A DNA stretch of 64,000 bases from assembly GCA_034411995.1 (NCBI GenBank), contig DAOUME010000007.1, positions 372,001-436,000 of the forward strand, written 5' to 3'. Of this stretch, positions 1 through 8,771 are shown piece by piece; position 1 is the stretch's first letter, and each line of letters opens with the position of its first letter. The DNA is from JAUVXJ01 sp034411995. GTDB lineage: Bacteria > Chloroflexota > Anaerolineae > UBA7937 > B3-Chlor. The notes beneath the pieces were generated by a model. That model had not been told where the DNA came from and did no database searches. It worked only from the letters and a program-made list of their open reading frames with translations. The position numbers and the translations under genes were made by a program.

Positions 1-787
1 CGAGGGCCAGGGCAAAGGCGAAGACGCGGAACTTGTTGTAGATCAAGTTTTCTCTAGCCTGGCCTGGCTTGAGACCTCCAAAGGTCAACCCTGATCGTGT
101 GGCGAAGCCCAGCGGGTAGATGGTGCTGAGGGTGTCGGTACCGAAGGGGATGATGTAGGTGTCGTAGCCCATCTCTACCCCTTCTTCCAAGAGTTGGTGG
201 ACGATGCTGCGCCCATTCACGTTCCCGCTCAGGAAAACGAGTATGTTTCGGCGCTGAAGCTCACGCACGAGTTGCACCGCCACCTCGTTGGACTTGGCGC
301 AACCGATGAGAGCACAGAAGCCAGGCATGCGCCCGTCGACCAGTTGGATGCCCCAGGCACGCAACTGGACGTCATCGATGGGACCGTTGCAGTATCCCTC
401 TCCGCCCGCGGTCACCAGGCCCGGGTAACCATCCAGTTTCTCCGGCTGCTCGCCCAGAGCATACTTGATGCCCATGATCGCTTCCTCTGCGAAGAGCGTG
501 GCCACGCCGCAGTCCAGGGCCTCACCCAGGTACGGGGTCCAGAGGTTGCCCCTGGGCACGGGATGGAGAAGCTTCCTGGCATGGTCGATCACAGGGGGTA
601 GATCCCCAAGCTTGGCGACCTCCATCGCGGTGAAGCCATAGATCACTGGCAGATAGTAGGCGGTGTTGGGAAACTGCACAGGGGTGTCGGGGCCCTTTTC
701 GGCCAGAGCCTTCTGGAGCAGGTGGTCGGCTTCCTCGACTATGTTGTTGGCGCCACGGATGGCGGCACTCGCGATATATCTCGACAT
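1..787 (-). CDS. acsB: CO dehydrogenase/acetyl-CoA synthase, acetyl-CoA synthase subunit (partial)
   Basis: Acetyl-CoA synthase joins CO, a methyl group from the corrinoid protein and CoA in the Wood-Ljungdahl pathway. The reading frame starts at the ATG whose complement is at 785-787 and stays open to the window edge, giving about 262 residues of the N-terminal part. The start MSRYIASAAIRGANNIVEEA and the stretch GEGYCNGPIDDVQLRAWGIQ match the CODH-contacting N-terminal domain of AcsB. The A-cluster cysteines lie in the C-terminal domain, outside the window. An AGGAGG ribosome binding site overlaps the stop codon of acsA, 15 nt upstream, so the two subunits are co-translated. Seen: frame, start and spacing. 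Known: family role. The 3' end is missing, so completeness cannot be judged. Confidence 0.9.
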   Translation of the reverse strand, partial: MSRYIASAAIRGANNIVEEADHLLQKALAEKGPDTPVQFPNTAYYLPVIYGFTAMEVAKLGDLPPVIDHARKLLHPVPRGNLWTPYLGEALDCGVATLFAEEAIMGIKYALGEQPEKLDGYPGLVTAGGEGYCNGPIDDVQLRAWGIQLVDGRMPGFCALIGCAKSNEVAVQLVRELQRRNILVFLSGNVNGRSIVHQLLEEGVEMGYDTYIIPFGTDTLSTIYPLGFATRSGLTFGGLKPGQARENLIYNKFRVFAFALAL

Positions 788-802
788 TGGTTCTTGTCCT
801 CC

Positions 803-2794
803 TTAGGCCTCTTCCACGGGCACGCCGGCCATGCTGTACGGGCTGACCTCCGCGTTCTCAGCCCGAGCCTTCAGCCAGGCGTTCCAGCGACGATCGCCGC
901 TCTCGCCGAAACGGGACGAGTCATATTCGGGCAGGCCGAGGGCCGCTCGCTTCTTGTCGATGTGCTCCAGCGATTTCTGAACGATCCTCGCGAGATCAGG
1001 TTCGAACTCGAGCTTCCCGCCTACTTTGCTTTCCCAGCCGCTGCTGATCAGCTCGGTGACCGCCTCGCTGCCCTCCACGGGCGATCTGACACCAAACAGG
1101 ACGTATGCCCCCGAGGCCACGAAGTAGGTGCCGATGGACAGGGCCTTCTCGCTCATCCATTCGGGGGCGATGCCCACTCCGGGGATGTCAGAGATGTCCT
1201 CTCCCAGGCCGCCCTCTGTCGCCATCTCAGCCAGGACGGTGAGGATGCGACTGTTGTCCACGCAGGAACCCATGTGCAGCACTGGCGGGATGCCCACGGT
1301 CTCGCAGATCTCGCGCAAGCCCGGGCCAGCGTACTTGAGGGCCTCACCCTGAAGCAGGCCGTACTTGGCGTTGCAGAGCGCTCCACACCCGGTCTGCACG
1401 ACCAGTACGTCGTTCTTGAGGAACTCCTCGACGATCTCGAAGTGGCCCTCGTCTTGAACGACACGCGGGTTGCTGCAGCCTACCACACCGGCGACACCAC
1501 GCAGACGTCCGGCCATGATGGCGTCGTTCAGTGGGCGCAGAGAACCGCGGTAGTATCCGCCCAGCATGTACCGGATGTACTCGTGGGAGAAACCTGGCAC
1601 CAGGTTCTCCTTCATTTCGGGGATGAAGATGGGGCCACGGTTGGGATAGTTGTCCACCGCCGCCTTGACGATCTCCCGAGCGATCTCAGGGGCCCGGTGT
1701 TCGTCGAACTCCATGTGCGTGGCGCCGGTAATCTTGGCCTTGGGCGAGGTGGTGATGATGTGCGTGTGGAACTGCTCGGCCACGCTGACCAGACCCTGGA
1801 AGATGCACTGAATGTCCACCACCATCGCTTCCACGGCGCCCGTCAAAACCGCAAGCTCCTGGTGCAGGAAGTTGCCGGCTGCGGGAACGCCCTGGCGCAT
1901 CAGGGTCTCGTTGGAGGTGCAACAGATGCCGGCCAAGTTGATGCCCTTGGCCCCTTTGGTCTTGGCGTACTCGATCATCTCCGGGTCTCTGGCCGCAGCC
2001 ACGATCATCTCGGAGAGAGTGGGCTCGTGGCCATGGATGATGATATTGACCTCATCTTCCTTGAGGACACCAAGGTTCACCTGAGTAACGAGTGGACTGG
2101 GAGTCCCGAAGAGGATATCGGAGATGTCGGTGGCCAGCATGGAGCCGCCCCAGCCATCACCAAGAGCTGCCCGCAGGCCCTGGTCCAGGATGTGATCGGC
2201 GTCCTGGTCGTTGCCGATGTGCGTGCGGTGGAGGACCTCCACGATTTCCCGGTCGACGCCTCGCGGTGCAATGCCCAGTTTGTGCCATATCTCCTGGCGC
2301 TTCTGGGGTGCTCTGGCCAGGTAGAGGAGCTCGCCGGATTGCCTTCCGAACTCCGCCAGTGCTTTTTCCGCCACGTCGATGGCTATTTCCTCTTTGGACC
2401 GGCTGTCGGTCTCCACGCCCAGATCCCGGGCCACCTCCCGCAGCTTGAATTCATCGCGGATGCGGTAGCCCGGAGCTTCGCCGGTCGCCGCACCGTGGAG
2501 CACGAAACACAGGTCCCGCCCGTGGTCGGAGTGGGCTGCGGCCCCTGCCGCGATCCCCCGAGCCAGGTTTCTGGCCTCGACGGTCTCCACGGTGGCCCCG
2601 CAGATGCCGACTTGTCCCTCTTTGGTAAGACGGCAGGGCCCCATCGCGCAGTTCTTGCAGCAGAGGCCCTTGGAGCCAATGGGACAGGGTTTGGTCTCAT
2701 CAGCACGGTCGAAGGCCGTGCTGATGCCCAGTTCCACAGCCTTGCCCAACATCGCTTTGGCTGCGGGATCGATCGTTCTACCGCCTTCTGCCAT
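803..2794 (-). CDS. acsA: Anaerobic Ni-Fe-S carbon monoxide dehydrogenase catalytic subunit
   Basis: This is the Ni-Fe-S CO dehydrogenase that reduces CO2 to CO (or oxidises CO); beside acsB it is most likely the CODH subunit of the bifunctional complex. The protein has 663 residues, normal for the CooS/AcsA family. The N-terminus has the cysteines for the bridging D-cluster (about C37, C45) and B-cluster (about C46, C49, C54, C65) in CCKNCAMGPCRL. C-cluster ligands are all recognisable: HGHEP, GICCTSN, DIQCIF, VVGCSN, TGCGALCNAKYG and MGSCVDN. The ATG has a GGAGAGGAG purine-rich site upstream. The gene sits between a small HMA-like gene and acsB in the same direction. A long open frame on the opposite strand is a high-GC shadow. 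Confidence 0.96.
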   Translation of the reverse strand: MAEGGRTIDPAAKAMLGKAVELGISTAFDRADETKPCPIGSKGLCCKNCAMGPCRLTKEGQVGICGATVETVEARNLARGIAAGAAAHSDHGRDLCFVLHGAATGEAPGYRIRDEFKLREVARDLGVETDSRSKEEIAIDVAEKALAEFGRQSGELLYLARAPQKRQEIWHKLGIAPRGVDREIVEVLHRTHIGNDQDADHILDQGLRAALGDGWGGSMLATDISDILFGTPSPLVTQVNLGVLKEDEVNIIIHGHEPTLSEMIVAAARDPEMIEYAKTKGAKGINLAGICCTSNETLMRQGVPAAGNFLHQELAVLTGAVEAMVVDIQCIFQGLVSVAEQFHTHIITTSPKAKITGATHMEFDEHRAPEIAREIVKAAVDNYPNRGPIFIPEMKENLVPGFSHEYIRYMLGGYYRGSLRPLNDAIMAGRLRGVAGVVGCSNPRVVQDEGHFEIVEEFLKNDVLVVQTGCGALCNAKYGLLQGEALKYAGPGLREICETVGIPPVLHMGSCVDNSRILTVLAEMATEGGLGEDISDIPGVGIAPEWMSEKALSIGTYFVASGAYVLFGVRSPVEGSEAVTELISSGWESKVGGKLEFEPDLARIVQKSLEHIDKKRAALGLPEYDSSRFGESGDRRWNAWLKARAENAEVSPYSMAGVPVEEA

Positions 2795-2873
2795 GGAGTA
2801 CTCCTCTCCTCAGGTGATGCCTGACCCGTCAGTGTGAGGCGACCCACAGGCCGACTGACGCGAGTGGTGCAGG

Positions 2874-3206
2874 CTAGTATTTTCGGAAGTCGCCGGACAT
2901 CTCGAGGTCGACCCTTTCCGTCTTGATGTGCCGCGCAGCACATGCGTACCAGGCTGGATCGCCCTGGCGCGATGGCTCTTGTTCTCCCGGGCTTTCTGCT
3001 CCGACCTGGTATCCGGCCTTGCCGAGAGCGTCGGCCAGGGTCTTCTTGGTCACCGCTGCGGTGTGTTTGACGGTGACCTCCCGGAAGGCAGCGCTGGCCT
3101 GGATATCCTGGACGCCAGGCAGCGAACTCAGGGCCTTCCGCACCGAGGTGACATGGTGATCGGCGTACATCGAGGGCACCTGTAAGGTCGATACAGCCAC
3201 CTTCAT
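2874..3206 (-). CDS. HMA-fold (heavy-metal-associated-like) protein lacking the CXXC metal site
   Basis: A 110-residue protein whose first 65 residues follow the beta-alpha-beta-beta-alpha-beta pattern of HMA/CopZ domains (VRKALSSLPGVQDIQ, then VTVKHTAAVTKKTLADALGKAGY). The usual GMTCxxC metal loop is replaced by SMYADHH, so both cysteines are gone; two histidines are present instead. The C-terminal 40 residues are polar and contain one cysteine. A strong AAAGGAGGTAA ribosome binding site precedes the ATG. It lies between fhs and acsA in one direction, so co-expression with the Wood-Ljungdahl enzymes is likely. A role in nickel handling or CODH maturation is only an inference; the missing ligands argue against simple copper or zinc binding. 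Confidence 0.75.
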   Translation of the reverse strand: MKVAVSTLQVPSMYADHHVTSVRKALSSLPGVQDIQASAAFREVTVKHTAAVTKKTLADALGKAGYQVGAESPGEQEPSRQGDPAWYACAARHIKTERVDLEMSGDFRKY

Positions 3207-3307
3207 TTACCTCCTTTAAACTGGACTTAGTTGCTCCTGTTACTACTAATAATAACAAGAATCGCTTCCGCGCGCAAGGGCATGCGTCAGGCCCACGCAC
3301 GCGCATC

Positions 3308-3337
3308 GGGGCGAACCGCCCTGCGCCGGTTCGCCCC
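3308..3337. other. Intergenic hairpin between fhs and the HMA-like gene
   Basis: A perfect 11-bp inverted repeat (GGGGCGAACCG / CGGTTCGCCCC) with an 8-nt loop lies in the 198-nt gap between fhs and the HMA-like gene. On the transcribed (minus) strand no T-tract follows, so it is not a convincing intrinsic terminator. It could be an RNA-processing or stability element that separates fhs from the downstream genes. The gap also has an AT-rich patch around 3235-3260 just upstream of the HMA gene. Confidence 0.5.
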
Positions 3338-3404
3338 TGCAAGTGGTCGGTATCGATGATCCTACGCTCACGCCGTCGTGCGGAAACGGGGCGTTGGCAC
3401 CCGC

Positions 3405-5153
3405 CTAGAACAGACCGAGGGTCTTGCCCGTCTCGTCGATATCCACGTCAAAGAAAACGGGGCGGGACGGAAGACCTGGCATCGTGCGCATCTCACCGAG
3501 GAGCGGGTACAGGAAACCCGCGCCTACCGACGCTCTGATGTCTCTGATGGGGATGGAGTAATTCTTGGGTACGCCCTTCCACGCTGGGTCATGCGAGAGC
3601 GACAGGTGGGTCTTGGCCATGTTGAGCGGTAGTTTGTCGTAACCAAGCCTGGTATAGAGACTCACTTTGGACTCTGCTTGGGAGCTGTAGTCCGCGCCCT
3701 CTGCCCCGTAGATCTTGGTGACGATGGTCTCTATCTTCTCCTTGATCGGGATATCCAAGGGATAGAGGAACTTGAAGTCGCTGGGCTTCTCGCAGGCCTT
3801 GACCACCGCCTCTGCCAGCGCCGCGCCGCCTTCGCCACCCTTGGCCCAGACGTTGCTCTCGAGCGCGTCCTCCGCACCCGCGTCGCGCGCCGCCTCCCGC
3901 ACCAGTTTGATCTCTGCGTCCGTGTCAGAAGTGAATCTGTTGACGGCAACCACCACGGGCACGCCATACTGCCGGGCGATATTGATGTTGGCCCTGAGGT
4001 TGTCCACACCCTTTCTCAGCAGCTCCAGGTTCTCTTCCTGATAGGCCGCGTCCAAAGGTCGGCCGGCCACGACTCTGGGCCCGCCACCGTGCATCTTCAG
4101 CGCTCTGACCGTGGCCGCCATGACCACGCAGTTCGGGATCAGGCCACTGTATCGGCACTTGACGTCGAAGAATTTCTCCATGCCGCAGTCGGCCCCGAAC
4201 CCGGACTCGGTCACCAGGTAACCATCGGACAACAGTTTCAATCCGATCATGTCAGCGATGATGGAGGAGTTGCCGTGGGCGATGTTCGCGAAAGGACCCG
4301 CGTGCACAATGGCGGGGCTGTTCTCCAGAGTCTGCATCAGGTTGGGCATGAGGGCATCCTTCATGAGCACCGTCATGGCCCCCGCCACGCCCAGGTCCTC
4401 GGCGGTCACAGGGTTTCTCTTCTTGTCGGTGCTGATGACGATCCGACCTAGACGCTTTCGAAGGTCCTGCAACCCGGTGGTCAGGGCCAGGATAGCCATG
4501 ACCTCCGACGCGACGGTGATGTCGAAGCCTGACTGGCGTGGACGACCATCCCACTTGGTTCCCAGGCCGACGATGATATTGCGCAGGGCCCTGTCGTTGA
4601 CATCGACCACGCGGTTCCAGGTGATGCTGTAGGGGTCGATGTCCAGCCTCCTCAGACCTATGTCGGCCAGGTCTTTGTCGCTCAGTCTATCTTCATGCAT
4701 GATCCGGGCATCAATAGCTGCAGCCAGCAGGTTGTGAGCCGCTCCCACAGCGTGGATGTCGCCGGTGAGATGGAGGTTGAAATCCTCCATGGGTACGATC
4801 TGCGAGTAGCCGCCTCCAGCGGCGCCACCCTTGATGCCGAAAGTCGGACCCTGAGAAGGCTGTCTGATGACCGTCAGTACCTTCTTGCCGATGTAGTTCA
4901 GGCCCTGGCTGACCCCAATGGTGGTCACCGTCTTCCCCTCACCGAGCGGGGTAGGGGTTATGGCCGTGACGTCTACGTACTTCCCGTTGGGCCGGTCTTT
5001 GAACCTGTTGAGGACATCAAGGTGGATCTTGGCCTTGTACTTGCCGAATAGATCCAGATCATCCTCGTTGAGCCCTAACTTACCGGCGATCTCCAGAATG
5101 GGCTTGAGCTTCGCTGCCTGGGCGATCTCCAGATCAGAGGGTACTGTGGCCAT
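3405..5153 (-). CDS. fhs: Formate--tetrahydrofolate ligase
   Basis: ATP-dependent ligation of formate to tetrahydrofolate, the second step of the methyl branch of the Wood-Ljungdahl pathway and a source of one-carbon units. The protein is 582 residues from the chosen ATG, slightly longer than the usual 555-560. The P-loop-like ATP site TPTPLGEGKTVTTIGVSQG and the substrate region RQPSQGPTFGIKGGAAGGGY are present, and the end TMPGLPSRP is typical. The start at 5153 is chosen over an upstream in-frame ATG at 5228 because AAGGAGG lies 6 nt before it and residues before it match nothing in the family. It is the first gene of the minus-strand operon that continues to acsA and acsB. Confidence 0.96.
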   Translation of the reverse strand: MATVPSDLEIAQAAKLKPILEIAGKLGLNEDDLDLFGKYKAKIHLDVLNRFKDRPNGKYVDVTAITPTPLGEGKTVTTIGVSQGLNYIGKKVLTVIRQPSQGPTFGIKGGAAGGGYSQIVPMEDFNLHLTGDIHAVGAAHNLLAAAIDARIMHEDRLSDKDLADIGLRRLDIDPYSITWNRVVDVNDRALRNIIVGLGTKWDGRPRQSGFDITVASEVMAILALTTGLQDLRKRLGRIVISTDKKRNPVTAEDLGVAGAMTVLMKDALMPNLMQTLENSPAIVHAGPFANIAHGNSSIIADMIGLKLLSDGYLVTESGFGADCGMEKFFDVKCRYSGLIPNCVVMAATVRALKMHGGGPRVVAGRPLDAAYQEENLELLRKGVDNLRANINIARQYGVPVVVAVNRFTSDTDAEIKLVREAARDAGAEDALESNVWAKGGEGGAALAEAVVKACEKPSDFKFLYPLDIPIKEKIETIVTKIYGAEGADYSSQAESKVSLYTRLGYDKLPLNMAKTHLSLSHDPAWKGVPKNYSIPIRDIRASVGAGFLYPLLGEMRTMPGLPSRPVFFDVDIDETGKTLGLF

Positions 5154-5210
5154 GGTTTGCCTCCTTTTCCATCTTTGGCCGTGATATTCCGTTTGCACCT
5201 GACAAAAGCG

Positions 5211-5248
5211 AATCGAGGCCATGACCATTGCTGGTCACTGCCTCGATT
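5211..5248 (-). promoter_or_regulatory. Leader hairpin upstream of fhs
   Basis: Inverted repeat AATCGAGGC / GCCTCGATT (9 bp) encloses a second 5-bp stem GACCA / TGGTC with a 4-nt loop and a 3-nt internal mismatch. It lies in the roughly 200-nt leader between the consensus promoter at 5363-5391 and the fhs start. No known riboswitch consensus was recognised. A regulatory or transcript-stabilising role is inferred. Confidence 0.45.
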
Positions 5249-5362
5249 GTCGCAGATACTTCGACTCGGTCTGACTGAGCATGAACGAAATCGACGAGCT
5301 AGAGTATGCCCTGATGACTCAGCACACGTCACTTCATGATCTCCGCCTCTATTTAAGCACCA

Positions 5363-5391
5363 AGTATAGTGCAATGCGCATCACTTGTCAA
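5363..5391 (-). promoter_or_regulatory. Sigma-70-type promoter of the fhs-acs operon
   Basis: Read on the minus strand: TTGACA (5386-5391), a 17-bp spacer and TATACT (5363-5368). The -35 box is perfect and the -10 box is 5 of 6. Predicted transcription start is near 5356, about 200 nt before the fhs ATG, leaving a long structured leader. The promoter abuts the stop codon of the upstream gene at 5395. Confidence 0.7.
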
Positions 5392-5394
5392 GTA

Positions 5395-6210
5395 TCAGCC
5401 ACACGTGTCGGCGTTCCGCATCGCGCATGAGCGGGCATCGTCTCGGCCGCCGGACGTGCACTTCAGGCCGCCCAGTCGATCTATGAGCTCCATGATCGCC
5501 TCGACACAGGTGGTCGGCGGTCTGCTCAGATCTCGATGGCCTAGCTGGACGATGGTCCAACCCATGGCGTTGGCTTCGTACTCGTCAACCAGGGGAAACT
5601 CGCGCACCAGGCGCACGTTGGGCACAGGTGGCACGCCCTCCATACAGACGCCCACTCTGCCCCGGTTGCAGAGCAAGGCGAAGTCCACCGCGTACTCTGG
5701 TGCATCTTCTCTCAGGGGGTAGCGTCGTTCGACGCTGATTCCGCTCTCCTTGAACGCCCGCCATAGTCGCTCTTCATCTGGGCTACCGCACCACAGGTCG
5801 TTGATCTCCCCGGCATGCAGAAGGCGCTCCAGCGTCGTGGGGATGAAAGAGATCCGTCGCAGGCGCTGGCTGGGAATGGGCGGGGACAGCCGTACCAGGG
5901 GCCCGATGTCTATCCTGTAGTACAAGGCATCTGCTCTGGGGTGGTCAGGTTCATCGGGAAGCAGGCTCCGCCTGGAGACCACGCGGTAGCGCCTGATGGC
6001 GGCGTAGTAGTTGATGGCCCAGCGCTCATCGTCAAAGATGCCGGTCTGGTAGAAGGCCAGGTAGTCGGCGCCCACGCGCGATGGAGCCCGCTCGCAGGGT
6101 ATGCGATACCAGCCTCGTTCAAGCGCGATCCCGAAGTCGCGGTAGCTGTTCATCACCGCCACCAGGACGCGACTACTTCTCTTACTGCGACGTTCTTCGG
6201 TCTCCACCAT
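5395..6210 (-). CDS. Conserved protein of unknown function next to uvsE, possible endonuclease-like C-terminal domain
   Basis: A 271-residue soluble protein with no signal peptide. The N-terminus SSRVLVAVMNSYRDFGIALE suggests a first beta-strand, so the ATG at 6210 is preferred; an in-frame ATG at 6231 and one at 6153 are alternatives. Around residues 180-240 the pattern PEYAVDFALLCNRGRVGVCM, then VPNVRLVREF and GWTIVQLG resembles the core of Vsr/DUF559-type restriction-endonuclease folds (acidic residue, strand, then a late strand with Gln). It overlaps the end of uvsE by 29 nt, so the two are translationally coupled, which makes a DNA-repair role reasonable but unproven. The nuclease reading rests on pattern only. 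Confidence 0.7.
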   Translation of the reverse strand: MVETEERRSKRSSRVLVAVMNSYRDFGIALERGWYRIPCERAPSRVGADYLAFYQTGIFDDERWAINYYAAIRRYRVVSRRSLLPDEPDHPRADALYYRIDIGPLVRLSPPIPSQRLRRISFIPTTLERLLHAGEINDLWCGSPDEERLWRAFKESGISVERRYPLREDAPEYAVDFALLCNRGRVGVCMEGVPPVPNVRLVREFPLVDEYEANAMGWTIVQLGHRDLSRPPTTCVEAIMELIDRLGGLKCTSGGRDDARSCAMRNADTCG

Positions 6211-7174
6211 CGTCCCCATACGCCAGGGCATCCGGCGCGAAGCGCTCCAGATGTTCGCGGAGGTGCAGGAGGGCGAGGTCTTTGGCCTTGGCCTCGAGCA
6301 TCACATCGAACGCGGGCAGGGCCTGCCTCATCGCCTCTCCGATGAACTGTACGAACTGGAAGGGGTCGACGAAATCCGCGTGCTGGATCGAGCGCGGCGC
6401 CCGCATCAAACTGCCGGTAGACCCGCCTTTGGTGTCCTTGCGCTCGATGAAACGCATAGCGGTGCGCGGTGAGCTGAAGTGGATCTTCGGCCTGACGCCC
6501 GTCGGCCAGGTTTCCAGGCAAGTCCTGAGGGCTTCCACGGCGGTCAGACCCTCGGGATTATGGTTGCGGAAGTGAAGGTAATCGAAGACCAGCGGCACAC
6601 CGGTTCGTCGGTGCAGCCACAGTATATCTGGCACCGAGAAGCGGCCATCGTCATTCTCCAGGGCCACTCGGCTGCGCGCTGGTGCAGGAAGACGCTCATA
6701 ACGCCGCGCGAAGCGCTCGAGAGCGGCGTCCCTATCGCCGTAGATCCCTCCCACGTGGGTGACGACCACCGCTTGCGGCCCCAGGCCCATGCCTTCTAGG
6801 ATTCTGGCCAGGGCCGTGACTAGGTGGGCGCTCCGGTCAGCAAGGGCTTCGCTATCGGCGTTGAGGACGGTGTTCAACTGGAGATGAAAAGAGAGACGCA
6901 GGTCGTAGTCCGCGGCTATCTCTCCGACTGCGGCCAGCTCGGCGCAGCAGTCCTCGATCTGGGAGTGGAACTCGGGCAGCCCCGGGTGCGACACATAGGG
7001 CGCGAGGTCCGAAGCCATGCGGTACATACGGATGTCCTGGCGGTGAAGGTAGAGAAAGATGTCTCGCAAATAGGCCAGGCTCACACTGAGGTGAGGATGG
7101 TTCTGCCAGCGTCTGGTGTCGTGGGACTTGAGGCTGGGCGGTCCTAGTACCTTTACGGGAAATCCCAGTCGCAT
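6182..7174 (-). CDS. uvsE: UV damage endonuclease UvsE/UVDE
   Basis: UVDE is a TIM-barrel metal-dependent endonuclease that nicks DNA 5' to UV photoproducts and starts an alternative excision repair. The 330-residue protein begins MRLGFPVKVLG and shows the family blocks SLAYLRDIFLYLHRQDIRMY, FHLQLNTVLN, VVTHVGG, RVALENDDGRF (metal-ligand Glu), PLVFDYLHFRNH and KIHFSS, then DVMLEAKAKDLALL. It is transcribed minus and is followed by an overlapping gene of unknown function. Divergently oriented to the AAA+ ATPase gene, with a 221-bp gap. Confidence 0.95.
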   Translation of the reverse strand: MRLGFPVKVLGPPSLKSHDTRRWQNHPHLSVSLAYLRDIFLYLHRQDIRMYRMASDLAPYVSHPGLPEFHSQIEDCCAELAAVGEIAADYDLRLSFHLQLNTVLNADSEALADRSAHLVTALARILEGMGLGPQAVVVTHVGGIYGDRDAALERFARRYERLPAPARSRVALENDDGRFSVPDILWLHRRTGVPLVFDYLHFRNHNPEGLTAVEALRTCLETWPTGVRPKIHFSSPRTAMRFIERKDTKGGSTGSLMRAPRSIQHADFVDPFQFVQFIGEAMRQALPAFDVMLEAKAKDLALLHLREHLERFAPDALAYGDDGGDRRTSQ

Positions 7175-7270
7175 GAACGGCTACTCCCCTGGTCCGACGT
7201 CGGGCTTGTTGCGGAGCGACCCCATTGTAGCCAAGGCGGCCACGAGGCACAAGAGGATGTCCATGCATGG

Positions 7271-7299
7271 TTGACGGGAGTCGTTACCCGCTATATAAT
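7271..7299 (+). promoter_or_regulatory. Sigma-70-type promoter of the AAA+ ATPase gene
   Basis: TTGACG (7271-7276), 17-bp spacer, TATAAT (7294-7299). Transcription would start near 7306 and give a 90-nt leader before the ATG at 7396. It lies in the uvsE/ATPase divergent gap. Confidence 0.7.
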
Positions 7300-7395
7300 C
7301 GGTTGCGTTGCGGCTGCGATGCGGGACACGTTGTGCCCGGGAATGGTGTTCTCAGGACGGCGGCTCTCTCGCCGTGGCAGGGTAGAGGAGTGAAC

Positions 7396-8712
7396 ATGAA
7401 GGGGCATTCGGAAGGGATTAGAGCAGCGGCAAGTGGTCCGTTGAGCAAACCCTTCTCAGTGGAGGATCTGGGGGTTTCGAAGGGACTGCTGACGGACCTG
7501 GCCCTGAAGCTGCTGTACTTCGAGGGCGAGATAGACGGCCCCGACATCGCGGACCGGATGAAGGTGCCACTACCCGTGGCAGCGGATCTCCTGGACGTGC
7601 TGCGCAAGGAGAAGCTGTGCACCGTGCTGGGGAGTGAGAGAGGTGTGGTGCCCGTATATCGGTATGGCGTCACGGAGGCGGGGACCGCACGGGCTCGCGA
7701 GGCCCTGGCGCGGAACGAATACATGGGGCCCGTGCCCGTGTCACTGGACGCCTACGTGGAGATCGTGAGGAGACAGAGTGTGGGCATGGCTTGCTCCGTG
7801 ATCAGGCGCGAGGACCTCGAGCACGCCCTGCATGAACTGGTGGTCAGCCCAGCGGTGATCGACCAGATGGGTCCGGCACTGAACTCTGGCCAGGCGATGC
7901 TGCTCTACGGAGCGCCGGGCAATGGAAAGACCTACATTGCCCACAACATCGTCACTCTGGTGCTGGGCAGCATCTTCGTTCCCTACGCTTGCGAGGTGGA
8001 GGGGCAGGTCATCAAGGTCTACGACCCTGAGTATCACGAACTGGTGGACGGAGGAGTGGAAGGCGGGGATGTGGATCGCGACGCTCGCTGGGCGCTGTGC
8101 AAGCGTCCCGTGGTCATGGTGGGCGGTGAATTGACCCTCACGTCGCTTGGTCTGGTCTTCGATCCCATCTCCAAGTGCCACGAAGCATCGCTCCAGATGA
8201 AGGCCAACGGGGGCATCTTCTTCATCGACGATTTCGGACGGCAGTTGCTCCTGCCCGAGGAACTGCTGAACCGCTGGATCGTCCCTCTGGAGGGCCAGGT
8301 GGACTATCTTGCCCTGCACACAGGCAAGCAGATACAGATACCGTTCGATTCCCTGGTCATCTTCTCGACCAATCTGGATCCAGGGACCTTGGACGAGGCG
8401 TTCTTGCGCCGTATCCCGCACAAGGTGATGATTCCGAACCCCACCCTGTACGAGTATTACCTGTTGTTCGAGCGAGTGTGCGCAGCGAAGGGGGTTCCTT
8501 TCGACAAGGATGGGTTTTCGTATCTGGTGGACAGGTACTACCGGAAGGCCAATCGACCACTCAGGGCTTGCCATCCCCGCGATCTGGTGGAGCAGATCGT
8601 GAACATCGCGCGGTACAATGATGAGGCACCAGCCTTGACCAAGGAGTATGTCGACCAGGCCTGCGCCAGCTACTTCGTGCAGCCCCCTGGTGAGGAGTAC
8701 CGAAGATCCTGA
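7396..8712 (+). CDS. Winged-helix AAA+ ATPase
   Basis: A 438-residue cytoplasmic ATPase. Residues about 20-115 look like a winged-helix domain (ALKLLYFEGEIDGPDIADRM, then LLDVLRKEKLCTVLG and YGVTEAG). The AAA+ core follows: Walker A GAPGNGKT at residues 172-179, Walker B IFFIDDF at about 274-280, a sensor-1 FSTNLD and arginine-finger-like RRIPHK, then a helical lid (HPRDLVEQIVNIARY). The ATG at 7396 is chosen because AGAGGAG sits 5 nt upstream; an in-frame ATG at 7267 would precede the promoter. Substrate and partners are unknown. It stands alone between a strong promoter and a likely terminator. Confidence 0.85.
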   Translation: MKGHSEGIRAAASGPLSKPFSVEDLGVSKGLLTDLALKLLYFEGEIDGPDIADRMKVPLPVAADLLDVLRKEKLCTVLGSERGVVPVYRYGVTEAGTARAREALARNEYMGPVPVSLDAYVEIVRRQSVGMACSVIRREDLEHALHELVVSPAVIDQMGPALNSGQAMLLYGAPGNGKTYIAHNIVTLVLGSIFVPYACEVEGQVIKVYDPEYHELVDGGVEGGDVDRDARWALCKRPVVMVGGELTLTSLGLVFDPISKCHEASLQMKANGGIFFIDDFGRQLLLPEELLNRWIVPLEGQVDYLALHTGKQIQIPFDSLVIFSTNLDPGTLDEAFLRRIPHKVMIPNPTLYEYYLLFERVCAAKGVPFDKDGFSYLVDRYYRKANRPLRACHPRDLVEQIVNIARYNDEAPALTKEYVDQACASYFVQPPGEEYRRS

Positions 8713-8771
8713 TCTGAACGAGATCTCTGTCCATGATCTAGAGCAATAGCAGCACTGTGCTGGGCGGAAGG

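Noticed and set aside
722..2824. A 700-codon open frame on the plus strand opposite acsA.
   Set aside because: It mirrors the codon structure of a clearly recognised CODH gene, has no ribosome binding site and matches no family; long antisense frames are expected at high GC.
3308..3337. Intrinsic terminator after fhs.
   Set aside because: The stem is strong but no T-tract follows on the transcribed strand, so it is listed only as a hairpin.
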